A DNA stretch of 64,000 nucleotides from assembly GCA_022432975.1 (NCBI GenBank), contig CM039512.1:43251124-43315123 (forward strand), written 5' to 3'. The DNA comes from Begonia masoniana (Eukaryota > Streptophyta > Magnoliopsida > Cucurbitales > Begoniaceae). Made by a program: the position numbers and the translations under genes. Below are positions 40,575 to 52,275 of the stretch, in pieces. How positions within the stretch are numbered: position 1 is the stretch's first letter; each line of letters starts with the position of its first letter. Under the pieces are notes generated by a model. It saw only the letters and a list, made by a program, of their open reading frames with translations, made no database searches and was not told where the DNA came from.

Positions 40575-43107
40575 TGTAACGTCCCCGAACCCACCCTGGC
40601 TCGGTGCACTACTTGGCTCTAACTCGGATCGTTAAAACACTTTATAGTATACCCGTACCCTTAGACAATCTAGAAATACGTGAAAATTTAAAACTTTATT
40701 CTTTACTAAAACTTCATCATTTAAAAATAACTAGACTTCCTTCCAGCGAAAAACTATTAAAATACGTTAAAAGAAAACTCGGTTAAGTTCTTCAATTAAT
40801 TGGTTAAAAATCTAAAAATCAGCAAAGTTAGCTGAGAGTTTCGGTCGACATTTCCACACCAATTTTGACCGATTTTGCACTACTCAGTTGATATCACTAG
40901 GGGTCCGCCAGGGTCGACATCGCCAGGGGCCGACATCGCCAGGGGCCTATATCGCCAGAGGTTGATATTGCCAAGGGACGACATCACCAGGGGTCGATAT
41001 CGCCAAGAGATGACATCGCCAGGGGTCGATATCGCCAAGGGTCGACATCACCACGGGACGACATCTCCACACCAACTTTGACCGATTTCAGCACTATTTG
41101 GTCGATATCTCCACACCAACTTCGACCGATTTCAACACTAATCGGTCGACGTCACCACACCAACTTCGACCAATTTTGCACAAATCAGTCGATATCTCTA
41201 CACCAACTTCGACCGATTTTCCCTTTCTTCACCAACATTTTGCCTAAAAATCATCACAACTCATCTTCCAATATTTTAAATTTCTAGACACATTAAAACC
41301 CCTAAAACCTGACTCGCACACATAGACAGAAACGTAAAAGTTTGTAAAAACTAAACATTTATATAATACGTTCAAAATACACACTAAAAATAATTCAAGT
41401 TCCCTGACCTATTTACAAACCAACATCCCAATCAAAATATCATTCTACCACACCTCCCAGCAATCTATGGTCAAGACGCCCCGACAAATTGCCCGCACCG
41501 GCATGTCACGTACGTCGCCAATTGCGTCCTAACCCTGGCCTCCCTAGACTAGCTCACCTGATATCTCGTCGTCACCTACACCATAGAACACAAAACGTAA
41601 GTCTAATGTTTAGCAAGTAGGGATTCATGAATGCAAACAAAAACACAATGCAGACTAATCTTCGAACACATACAGCTTCTAACTCTCTGTTGTGCTCATT
41701 TCATTTTCATTGCATTAATTTTTCCATAAGCCGTGTGGATCAAGTAGGCATACATCCTATAACTGTCTAGGATGGCCACACATGATCAACTCCCACATCG
41801 ATCGTAGAACCCTATAATTGTCTAGGAGTTCATACTCACGACACATTGCGTATTTTAGAAGTACATCTCTCGTAGAAGTCCCCTCGGGGTGCTACACCCC
41901 AACACTCATTCCCAACGAGGCAGCTCTACTCAAGACCAAATTTACAGTTCTTTTTATCTTGATAAATTCATGCTCACATTTCAAAACCATGCTAAAACTC
42001 GTATTTTTCATAGTTCAAAACCATGATGCATGTCAATAAAATGCTCAAACACAAAACAAAATAACCGAATAATCAAATAACCCTACCATTTCATGGTGTA
42101 GGCCCGAACAAAAAACACACACTCCTCTACTTACCTGGATCTCCTTAACGCACTAACTCGTTTCGGCTATGCCAATTGTTCGCTCGTCAACCTAGCACAT
42201 TCACGTAATTAACTTAGAATTCATACAAACAAATTCTAAAGGTTGCCTACTCTAATTCTAACATCAACCAACTAACTTTAAACCTCAAACCCGAAATCTC
42301 GAAATCTATTCATTTTCACTGCCCAATTTTCAATCATCAATAACTTACTCATTTTTCATCAGATTTCAACAATCCACCCTATTCCGTAAACCTCTACATG
42401 TCTACTATCCAATATTACAATCCATTTTACCAAACTATACACCAGGGCTGATCCGATTATGTACAAAATAGAATCAGCCATCTTGCTCCAAAAATCAGGT
42501 TATCACAAAATCTACCAATTCCCTGATCTAACTACCTAAACAACCTAAACTATCCTATTTTAAGTTTAAACCACCAAAAATCAAGAAAAAATCATCAAGG
42601 AATCACCAAATTCGGAATCTCTCATTAGAGTTTCTTAATCTCCTCCAAAACCTCACCTAATTCCCTCAAAACTCTAACAATCTCTAAAGGTAAGCACCAA
42701 ACATAAAATCCACCTAAAATCTTACCTTAAATGGAGGAAGAGATGGAGGTGGAGCTACTCCTATGGCTACCAACGAGAGGGAGAGGAGAAAGAAGACAAC
42801 TTATTTGTCTTTTGCTCCTCCCACTTCTCTTATTTAACCCTCACTTCACTTTTCCAAATTAACCTTTCACTTAATTAATTTATAAAACTATCCCTCACAC
42901 CATTCACTCTTCCTCTCACGTGGAAGACTCCTCTCTTCCACCATCCCTCTTCCTTTATCCCTTCTCTACACCAAACAACTTACCACGTTTTCTTCCATTC
43001 ACTTCCTAACTCATATACTTAGAATAAATTCTAGGGTTTTTATTATGCTCCCTTAACATACTCTAATCTAAGGCGATTCACGTTGAGGAAATTTTTCGGG
43101 TATTACA
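40575..43107 (-). mobile_element. Solo LTR B, inserted at the end of solo LTR A
   Basis: 2,533 bp on the minus strand, with duplication TTACA at 40,570-40,574 and 43,108-43,112. TTACA is the terminal pentamer of LTR A, so LTR B landed exactly at the outer edge of LTR A. It contains a GATATCGCCAGGGG/GACATCGCC tandem block (40,890-41,070), CACACCAACTTCGACCGATT repeats (41,060-41,220) and, on the minus strand, the donor-like CCAGGTAAGTAGAGG near 42,130 and acceptor-like GGTGTAG near 41,578. Confidence 0.93.
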
Positions 43108-43112
43108 TTACA

Positions 43113-43311
43113 TGCCACATAGTTGAAACTCAACCTATGAAATGCTAAACTTAGCCATCAAATATAAAGAACTTGTAAATTTATACTATATGAAATTAGA
43201 TAATGTTTCACGACAACATAATAATTGTTCCCGATGATTGTGATTGGTTATATGCAGAAGTGGTAAGAGATTTTCTTAAAGCTTTTGATTCGTATACGAA
43301 ATGTTTTTATG
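43113..43311 (+). pseudogene. hAT transposase, middle fragment
   Basis: About 200 bp between two insertions. It reads NSTYEMLNLAIKYKELVNLYYMK and VVRDFLKAFDSYTK, matching the region after the TRWNSTY motif of hAT transposases. It contains stops. Confidence 0.7.
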
Positions 43312-43779
43312 TGTAACACCTAGAAATTTTCTATAACGTGCGTAGTCCTAGTTTAGGGTATGTTATGAGAGCTAACGTTAATCCTAGAGTTATTCTAATT
43401 ATAAGAGTTAGTGAGTGATGAGAATGAAAGTTAGAAGTGAAAAGCCATTAAGTGAAGGGGGTTTAGGGTTTTAGAAGTAAATGTAAATGAATTAAAAGTA
43501 AACTAAGAGGGTTGGAAGGGAGACTTCACGTGGATTTGATAACAAATGAGGGTGGGTTAATTTTTGAAATGGTGATAACAAATGAGGGTGGGTCGGTTAA
43601 TCCTAGAGTTACTTTCCCTATTTTTTTATTAACCGTTTTAAGTCGATTTTTCAAGATTTTTACGGGATATGAATGTTGGGGTGTCGGGAGTATATGGTAA
43701 AAATTTTATAATTTTTGGACGTGTTTGGCTTGGAGAAAAGTGAAGGAAAAGTGGTAAAGGTCGGGAGAGGAGCGTAGGG

Positions 43780-43985
43780 CGTGCAGGGTGCAGGGCGCGC
43801 AAGGCGCGATCGGCAGAGGCGATCGATCGCGATCGGCAGAGGCGATCGATCGCGATCGCCAGCCTCTCGGGCACTATAGCACCCGAGAGGGTGGCGATTG
43901 ATCGCCGCTGGTGCGGCGATTGATCGCGATCGCCAGCCTCTCGGGTACTGTAGCACCTGAGAGGGTGGCGATCGATCGCCGCCGA
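43780..43985 (+). repeat. GATCGATCGCGATCG palindromic block
   Basis: Repeated GGCGATCGATCGC and GCGATCGCC words separated by CAGCCTCTCGGG...ACTGTAGCACC, partly in inverted orientation. A shorter version is at 51,115-51,215 in the 3' LTR. It occupies the LTR position of the other copy-specific blocks. Confidence 0.8.
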
Positions 43986-44238
43986 GAGGAAAAAAAATAA
44001 AAAAATAAATTTTTTTTTTATTTTTTTAAAATTTTCCTATTTCTAAATTATTTTACCCTGACATTTTCTGACCTATTTTAATTGTATTTTGGGCACGTTT
44101 CTTAATAAATTTTGAGGGTTCAAACAACCAAAAAACGAGTGGTAAAGTTTTACGAAATTATTTTAAACGTCGTTTTAAACACATTTTGGGTTAGCAAAGT
44201 AGCGCACCGAGCCGGGGCGGGTTCAGGGCGTTACAAGT

Positions 44239-44250
44239 TGGTATCAGAAC
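44239..44250 (+). other. Primer-binding site of copy 2
   Basis: TGGTATCAGAAC, three bases after the 5' LTR, one mismatch from the initiator-Met primer site. Confidence 0.75.
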
Positions 44251-44390
44251 AAAAGTGGTCGAGTCGTTCAAAGGATTACCCGACAATGCCGGCCGCCGTG
44301 CAACGTGCTTCACCGACTGTAAGTATTTCTTTCACTCTCATTAGTTTCTTTTCTAAGATTAGATTTTCTAACCCTTTTCAGGAATAGAAA

Positions 44391-45030
44391 ATGTCAGGGG
44401 AACCCACGACCACCAGGACAACCTAGAAACGAGCTTGAAGAGTTAGTCAAGTTTCTTACCGAGTTGGTACATATGAAAACTAAAATGTGGGGTATTCTAG
44501 TAAATCGAAGGTTGATTACCTCTGAACGACTAGAAGCATCATATTGGGAGGTGGCATCAAAGACAGTAGAAGTAGCATTGGCCAAATGGGAGTTGGATAA
44601 GTCAGTAGAAAACCCTAGGAGAAACTTTATTGAAACTATATCTCAGATAAGCAGGGGGAATCTTCTTCGCAGCCTCAAGGAATAAAAAGACCAGGTGAGT
44701 ACCTGAATGATCTGAGAGAAGGAAAGAAGCCAAAACCACTACGAAAGAGAGGGTATCTACAATGTCCTGAATGTTTGAAAGTCCATCCAGGAATGTGTGG
44801 ACAATATGATGGCAAATGTTTTAATTGTTTTGAAGCTGACCATTTTTCTCGAGATTGTCCAAAGCCAAGGACCGTCCGGTGCTTCAAATGCAACGAGCTC
44901 GGACATATAGCCAGGAATTACCCCGAGCAAAGAATGATCCAACTGAAGCAGCACCCCAAATTTCCGCTATGATTGAACCAATCGGTAAGAATATAGACTT
45001 AAACGAGGCTAGTGTGGATTTTGTTATTTA
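44391..45030 (+). pseudogene. Gag remnant of copy 2
   Basis: Starts with ATG directly after the leader acceptor (44,381) but meets stops early. The frame from KRPGEYLNDLREGKK onward matches copy 1, with knuckles CPECLKVHPGMC and CFNCFEADHFSRDC. The third knuckle is broken: CFKCNELGHIARNY has lost its final Cys. Confidence 0.75.
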
Positions 45031-45484
45031 GAGTGATACATCGTATGAAATATGAGATTGGAATAGATAGAAAGTTGACTTAGTTAGCCACCCTTGAAAG
45101 TCTAGGATACAATAAAACAAATAGGAGTGAATTGTCCAGGAGATCTCTTAGACTGTCGAGATACCCTTTGTGCGTTTACGTGGATAAGTGGAGATAGCAA
45201 AATGTAAAATAATTAGAATCACGTATAATGGGAGTATGTAGATATAAACTGTAAGTAAACTGCTGAAGAGGTATGAGAATTAGTTATCCTCGTAGTATTT
45301 GTTGAGGTTGTGCTTGATCTAGGATAGAAATATGGGAATTCGATTTAGAGTTGATGAGCCATTACGCTTTGAGGTGTTAAGAGGAATAAAGTTAGATGCA
45401 AAGGTGATACTCAGGTAATAAAACCGGTGGATTGCTAGGGATGTAGGTACCGTTTTAGGAGTGTATTCAATCAAAGATGAGTGG

Positions 45485-47780
45485 TGTAACACCCCGAAAA
45501 CCCATCCGGGTTCTCGGTGCGCACAGGGACTACCCTGGTCTAAACGACTCTCTCATTAGTACTATCTCATCCACATGAACTGATTTCTTTCATCCGCTAT
45601 ATACTCCTAATCCCAATTGATTGGGCACCACGGCGTCCTCCACAAAAATTTCAGCAGAGTGACGCCTAAAAATAGCGACCCTAAAATGCTAAGTACCTGC
45701 ATAACACCAATCCAGAATATTCCAATCCATCTAACCAATCTACGAAATCTCCAGAAAAAAAAAATCATCATAACAGAACGAAAATGCTACCGACCAAAAT
45801 AAAGAAAGTCCACAGTATAGAGTGACATACCCCCCTGAAACTATAACTACATACAACTAATAATCAACGCCCCAAAACAAGCAAAATAAATCCTAATCCC
45901 TATCATCACTATGCCACGGCTCCATGGGTCGGGTCGCCCTAACACTACCATCAGCCGGGGCCCTAGTCACACAACACCAACCACGTATCTACTCCTGAGC
46001 AGGCTCTCGATACTCACCCTCCTCCTGTACGGTACCTACATCACAGAAGACACGGTAAGCTCCAAGCTTAGTAAATAGAGTGCTGAAAGTAAATATGAAG
46101 TATGAAAATCAGTTATGCAATCCTAACACATGTACGTCTCTACACACGTTGTCATCATCTCACCGCATCGCATCTCACCGAGGTTTGGAATGTAACCGCA
46201 CCGGGCAGTCAGTCCGTACACCACACTGTTTACCGGCACGTCACTGCAGTCCCGGTTCCTCCAGGAAAGGGGTCCAAAAGTCACACCCAAAACCCCCTGT
46301 CTCGACTCGAAATGTAACCGCCCGAGACAACCAGACGATACACCGCACTGCCATCGGCACGTCGCCACCACTCCAGCTCGTCCCAGAAGCGGGGCCCTCA
46401 GTCACACTCCAGCCCACTGTCGCCTGTCCACACCGTATCTCACATCCTCTACTCTCCCTCCGTGCTTAAAAACATGCTCAAAACATTTTGCGTAGTTTTT
46501 TTTTTTTAAAACATGATGCATGCTGACCATAACCAACTAACTACAACTCCACATGCGCATCACACCATAAACGTACCTATGACCTACAACATGCACAAGA
46601 CTCACAACATACATACAACTGTGGTGTAGGCCCTTCTGGGCGACTCTCAAGCATTTTACAACCACACTACTACTTACCTGGCATCCTAGCTCGCTCGGGT
46701 TTGGCACGTAGCGTCACCTACGGCTTCACCTAGCATAATTAGAATTTCTCGTTAATACTTAGGCTTAAACTCACCAATTCAACATGAAACTAATGTTTCT
46801 AACTTAACCCGACTCATACCCAACTAAACAAGTCACTAATTTGGTTTGGTTAAAAACCAGTCCAAAACTTCAAATGCGCGTAACTTTTTCTACGCTTATC
46901 GAAATGACTCGATTTTGGCGGCCACGTACTCCTCTAACAACCTAATTTAACATACCATGAGAGAATTTAAAACGAATAATCATAGCATGGTCAAAACTCA
47001 AGAAAACAGAACCAGTTTTTAGGAAATTCCAATTTTCCATTTTTGGTTTTTCAACAAACTCTTTCAATCTATCACCAATTCATCACATTCTAACCTATTA
47101 AGCATAATTTAAACAAATCAAAGGTTTCCAATTCCAGAACCCGAACCACAGCCCCCACCCCCCTCCCTTTCCTCTCAGTTTCACCCCTGAAATAGGGGTA
47201 TTTCAGCCACTGAGGATTGCCCATCGCACACCCCAATTTCCCCCTTATTTTCATCGCCAAAACAACAAGAAAACTCCGCCAACATGCTCCATCAATAAGA
47301 CCACACCTAGGCCACGCATAAGAGAGGAAACAGGGAGAAGAACTCACTTCTTTCCGTTCGATGCATGCACGAAATTGAAGGGGAAGAGTGGGGTTTCAGT
47401 TCGCCGGAGGTCGCTTGTCGGAATGGTGGCCGGGATGTCGGGGTTGTCGGAGGAGAATGCCGGCCTCTCTCGCTCGCCGGGGCTCGGGCTGCAAACAAAC
47501 TGAATGCCTTCTTCGCGAAGCCATTCAGTTTAAAATGTATTTTTATTTATTTATTTATTTATTTACTTATTTATTTATTCATTAACTAATTTACTACATT
47601 GCCCTCGCGTGTTTGAACTTCCGTGTTTCCGTTAAGTTTGCGCCTTCTAAACCTAATCTTTTGGAAAATTCTCTTCCAAATAAATTCCTAAGCTTTATTA
47701 GGCTAAATAGCCTGTTAAAATCTTTCACGGAACCCTAACAGGACTTTAAATTTATTCGGTAAATTTTTTGGGTTATTACA
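45485..47780 (-). mobile_element. Solo LTR C inside copy 2
   Basis: 2,296 bp on the minus strand (TGTAATAACCCAAAAAATTT to CGGGGTGTTACA) with the exact duplication AGTGG (45,480-45,484 and 47,781-47,785). It carries the donor-like CCAGGTAAGTAGTAG near 46,675 and acceptor-like GATGTAG near 46,036 on the minus strand. A CACGTC/GTCACT-type variable region lies at about 46,180-46,440. Confidence 0.93.
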
Positions 47781-47929
47781 AGTGGGGATATGTGAAAAGA
47801 TTACGATCGGCACGTTAGAGGAGAATTAAGGGTTGTCGGGCTGTTGGTGTTACTCGGCCTAGAAACATAGAGCCAAAACCTAAAGGTGGGAATAGAAATT
47901 TAGAGGCCTTGATTAGGTAGAGAAAAGGA

Positions 47930-50900
47930 GAATTTGTGTTAGGTTAAAAGTGAGAAATTTTGGTCTTCTTCCTCATTTCCATCGATTTTTGCCCTCCTCC
48001 ATTGCTGAGCATTCTCCACCATAGTGCTTCAAGATCTCTCAAGCTTTGAGGTAAAAATTGCATGGGTTTTTAGTTTATTACATCTAGGAGTTGATTGTTG
48101 GTAGTTTTAGGGTGTTTTGGTGAGTTTAGGGAGAGTTTGAAAACCCTAGGTTAAAGATTCCTAAAATTGTATTCTCCTTGGTGGTTTTATTCCTCTTTTG
48201 GTCATTTAATCCTTAGGTATGATGGTTTAAGTCGTTTGGGTGGTTAGAGTATGGATTGCAAGTGAATTTCACAAAAATCGGTTTTGTACATTTTGTGGCC
48301 GATTCTGTCTTTGGCATTTTCGGTTTGGTTAAGTGTGTTGTTTGGATAATTTGAGTGTTTCAATGGATAGTAGACGTGTAGAGGTTTTCGAATTGGGGTG
48401 GCACGTCAAAATCCGTTGAAAAACGAGAAAGTTATGGCCGTTTAGAGTTGGACGGTAGAAAATTGTGTAAAAATCGGGTTTGGTGGCTTTAGGTTGAAAA
48501 GTTAATGTTAGTTTGATTAGTTGATTTCTTTAGAATCCTTTAGAGTGTTACTAAGTTAAGTTTCCGTTATTTTAGGTGATCGAGCATGTAATTTGGTCGG
48601 ACGAAGTGAGTGAGAACGTGCCGAGACACCAGGTAAGTAGTGGTAGCCATTCCTTCGCCTTCGTGCCTACACCATAGAACGGTAGGGTTGTTTATTTCGT
48701 ATTGTGTGTGATTGCAGTTAAACGAAAATACGAGTTTCTTGCATGGTTTTGTTGTGAGCGTGAACGTAATCAGATAAAGTAAATTGTAAAGTGCATCTTG
48801 AGTAGTGTGCCTTGTCGGGATTACGTGCTGGAGTGTAGCACCCCGGAGGGAACTCTACGAGAGGTGACTGGCTAAAATACGCAATCTGGATTAGTGTGCC
48901 TTGTCGGGATTATGTGCTGGAGTGTAGCACCCCGAGGGGATCTCTATGATGGATGATTGGCTAAAATACGTAATGGTAGAGAGTATGAATTCCTAGACGG
49001 TTATAGGATTCTACGATCGACGAGGGAGATCATGTATGGCCATCCTAGATGGTCATGGGTGTTGCGAAAAATCGTGATACGCAAGTGCACGTGTCGCAAA
49101 AGTAATAAAGTGTGTATAAGTATGAGTGTCGATCCCACGAGGAATAATTATGTTAAATATTGAATATCTAATTTTTAGTTTAATTTGAAAAGAAATAATA
49201 ATTGGTTTTTGGATTTTTAAACTAAAATAATTCAAATAAAAATCAAATAACAATTTAAATAAAAGATTTGAATGTAAAAGAGTAAGATTATATGATGAGA
49301 AAATCCAGGGTTTCGATTTCACTTAGCTAATCTTATTTATTAAACCTAATTCAAGTAACTAAATCTTATTCCTTCGAGTTGATGGCAATTTCACAAAAAT
49401 ATTCATCAATCTCTCTCGAGCAAAGACAAACTTATTCAATTAACGAATTATCACCTCTCGGTCTCTAATCCTGAGAATTAATTGAATACATTAAGAGCAA
49501 GAAATTATATTACCACTCAAACGCCCTAACTATCTCTAGTTTAGGGTCCTTTTTAAGGTAAACTATTCAGTGCACGGTTAAATTCTCCGCTCTCGCATCC
49601 CGAATCAACCCTAATATTCTTAGTTTTGGTGATCAAGCAAACCTAAGTATTATGTTCAGAATAAATTACTTAACACAGAAAAGGAACAGAAAATTAAAAA
49701 CCTGAATTAAGAAAAATAAATAATCATAGCAAAGTTACGTCGAAACTCTAGAACTAGAAGTTTAGTTCATAAATGAGAAAAAAAAATAAAACTAAAATTA
49801 AAGAAGTTCATAGTTCAGAAGAAAAAGGGAAAGAAAAACTATGCTGAAAATAATTCTCAAAGCTCTCGCTTCGATCCGGTTTCCGTCTCCTTTGTCTTCT
49901 CTTCGTTCTCTCGCTAGGGCTGCTCTCTCTCTTGTCTGAATCATCCAATTAGGTTAACATATAACCTATTTATCAATTATTTTGAAGCCCAGCCCATAAT
50001 CATCTTCGACGGCTAAGATTAAAACAAGTTTCAACGGTCCAGATTCAAACACCTCCATTAATTAAAATAGTCAATTGATCAACGGTTGAGATTAAAATAA
50101 TTAAAATAGCCGATCGATCGACAATTGCTCTGATTTCACCGAAACCTGTAATTCTCCAATTCTTTCTACACACTCACCAAATATATCAGAATTTTCATAT
50201 ACTTGAGTAAAACTCATCAATTCAAATATTAAAGAGTACAATAAAATGTGTAAAATACACACTTATCAATGGGATGAGAGCTGTCTGGTCTTGCTCTGGT
50301 GGTTTCGAGTGTGGCCGTCCTAGACGGTTATAGGATGTGTGCCTACTCACATCACACGGCTTATGAAACGATTAAAGCAACGAACAGTAAATAAGCACAA
50401 CTGAGTGGTAGAAACTGCATGTGTTAGGTTGATTGCATTGTGTTGTCGCATTTGTTATTCCCTACTTTCTAAGCATTAGGCTTACGTTTTTTGTTCTGTG
50501 GTGTAGGTGACGAGTTTTATACAGGTGAGATAGATGAGACAGCCGACGATTAGGCCGCAGTTGGAGGAGTACGGAGTCCGCCGGTGCAGGCTATTGTCGG
50601 GGCGTCTGGACCACTGTCTTCCTCGGATAGCGTGGGAGGTGAATGTTTTGTTGCAGATGGTTTTCTTTGTAAGTGTTTTATAAAGATTTTGTTTTGAGAT
50701 AAGTTAGAAAAAGTGGAAGTTTTAGTACATCGTATTTATAAATATTTTCGTAACTATTTTGGAGATTTGGAAGTTTGTTGTGTTATTGATATTGGGTGTA
50801 TGTATTTGAGATTTTAAACTGGTTGGATTTCCGATTTTAATTGCAGGTTTTGGTTTATTGAATTTTAGGCGTTACGCAGCAAACGCCTGTTTTGGTTTTA

Positions 50901-51454
50901 AACTAAATAAGGTCGGGTTTACTTTCCCTATTTTTTTTTATTAACCATTTTAAGTCGGTTTTTCAAGATTTTCACGGCATATGAATGTTGGGGTGTCGGG
51001 AGTATATGGTAAAAATTTTAAAATTTTTGGACGTGTTTGGCTTGGAGAAAAGTGGTAAAGGTCGGGAGGGGTGCGTAGGGCGCGCAAGGTGCAGGGCGCG
51101 CAAGGCGCAATCGGCGGAGGCGATCGATCGCGATCGCCAGCCTCTCGGGCACTGAAGCACCCGAGAGGGTGGCGATCGATCGCCGCTGGTGCGGCGATCG
51201 ATCTCGATCGCCACCGAGAGGGAAAAAAAATAAAAAATTTATTTTTAAAATTTTCCTATTTCTAAATTATTTTACCCTGACATTTTTCGACGTATTTTAA
51301 ATGTATTTTGGGCACGTTTCCCAATAAATTTCGAGGGTTCGAAAAACCCGAAAATGAGTCGTAAAGTTTTACGAAATTATTTTAAACGTCATTTTAAACA
51401 CGGTTTGGGTTAGCAAAATAGCGCACCGAGCCGGGGCGGGTTTGGGGCATTACA
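47930..51454 (+). repeat. 3' LTR remnant of copy 2
   Basis: LTR sequence resumes after a deletion that fuses element interior to mid-LTR near 47,930. It keeps the donor-like CCAGGTAAGTAGTGG near 48,630, two GTGCTGG...GTAGCACCCC minisatellite units (48,830-48,970), the acceptor-like GTGGTGTAG ending 50,505 and the CGATCG block, and ends GGGGCATTACA. Confidence 0.75.
49060..50268 (-). mobile_element. Solo LTR D of a different family
   Basis: 1,209 bp on the minus strand (TGATAAGTGTGTATTTTACAC to TTTTCGCAACA) with the exact duplication ATGGG (49,055-49,059 and 50,269-50,273). It interrupts the 3' LTR of copy 2 between the minisatellite and the acceptor-like motif. It shares no layout with the other long LTRs. 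Confidence 0.93.
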
Positions 51455-51945
51455 CATTTTCATCTTTTAATATTGCTTCTAGTTTTAGTGCTTTTTTTAA
51501 AATTCATTTGTAAATCTTTAAGAGTATAAAATTCATTGCTAGCTATAACGAATCCCTTCATCCGATTAAAATATTGTCCGCTTTGGGTCGCCCATACAGC
51601 TTTCACGGATTTGTTTTGGGCAAGGACTTCCCAGTCGTTCACCTAACATGGTACTGCTCTCGTCGGAGCACTCTTAACTTCAGAGTTCTTATGAGATCCG
51701 TTGCCAATTGTGCTATAAAACGCGTCTTACTGTCTTGGGAAGGTTTCCTTACATATGTTTCATTTCCATATACCTTTCCAAGCGATGTGAGATTGTGACA
51801 ACCCCCTTTTTACGACCCTAGATTTGCCTATATTCGAGTCCGGGATATACCTACACTAGGCTTAGGTCCCGAGGTTTGCCTCTCAACCCAAGATTTTTTT
51901 CGCAGTCGTGCTCATATGTACACATTAAGGTCATCACACTAGCAC
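51455..51945. repeat. Unclassified LTR-like sequence
   Basis: Two pieces: about 340 bp ending CGATGTGAGATTG, then GTGACAACCCCCTTTTTACGACC, which looks like an LTR start. No coding region is supported. It separates copy 2 from the last hAT fragment. Confidence 0.35.
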
Positions 51946-52275
51946 TTGACAACTAATTATATTTTGGATTTACATCGCTATCTTGATCAATCATTGATCC
52001 TAATTAATGATGAAGAGTACGAGTTTGATACCTTGACATGGTGGAAAGCACAAGAAAACTTTTTTTGTGTTTTCCATCATTGTGTGAGTCACACTAATTG
52101 TGCTTATATTGAAAGTTGCATCGAAATCAACTTTTATTATAGGGGTAGAGTACTTTCTTATACAAAAAATGACTTGACACTGAAGACGATCGAGGTGCTA
52201 GTATGGTTCAAGGATTTGGAGATAAGAGAATGCATGACAGTACGAGAATATAGGAGAATTTACAAGACGCACTAA
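51946..52275 (+). pseudogene. hAT transposase, C-terminal dimerisation fragment
   Basis: A 109-residue frame with EYEFDTLTWWKAQENFF, then RGRVLSYTKNDLTLKTIEVLVWFKDL. This is the hAT C-terminal dimerisation domain pattern (F-D-x-L-x-WW near the start, L-T-x-x-T-V/I-E-x-L at the end). The central SASESxFS region is degraded. With the pieces at 36,855 and 43,113 it makes one scattered gene. Confidence 0.8.

Larger units (their letters stand above)
43312..51454 (+). mobile_element. Gag-only long-LTR element (copy 2), internally deleted and invaded
   Basis: Same family as the element at 1,042-9,274. It has a shortened 5' LTR (43,312-44,235, TGTAACACCTAG to GGGCGTTACA), a primer site at 44,239, a leader intron-like segment, a gag remnant, a partial interior broken by a solo LTR, and a 3' LTR remnant (about 47,930-51,454) broken by another solo LTR. 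The flanks are TTATG and CATTT, not a target duplication, so the right end or the whole element has been rearranged. Confidence 0.75.

Noticed and set aside
46080..46469. 129-residue plus-strand frame rich in Pro, Ser, Thr and His
   Set aside because: It lies in the variable repeat region of solo LTR C, antisense to the LTR, with no domain.
47521..47590. TTTA tetranucleotide run as a functional element
   Set aside because: Simple repeat inside a solo LTR.
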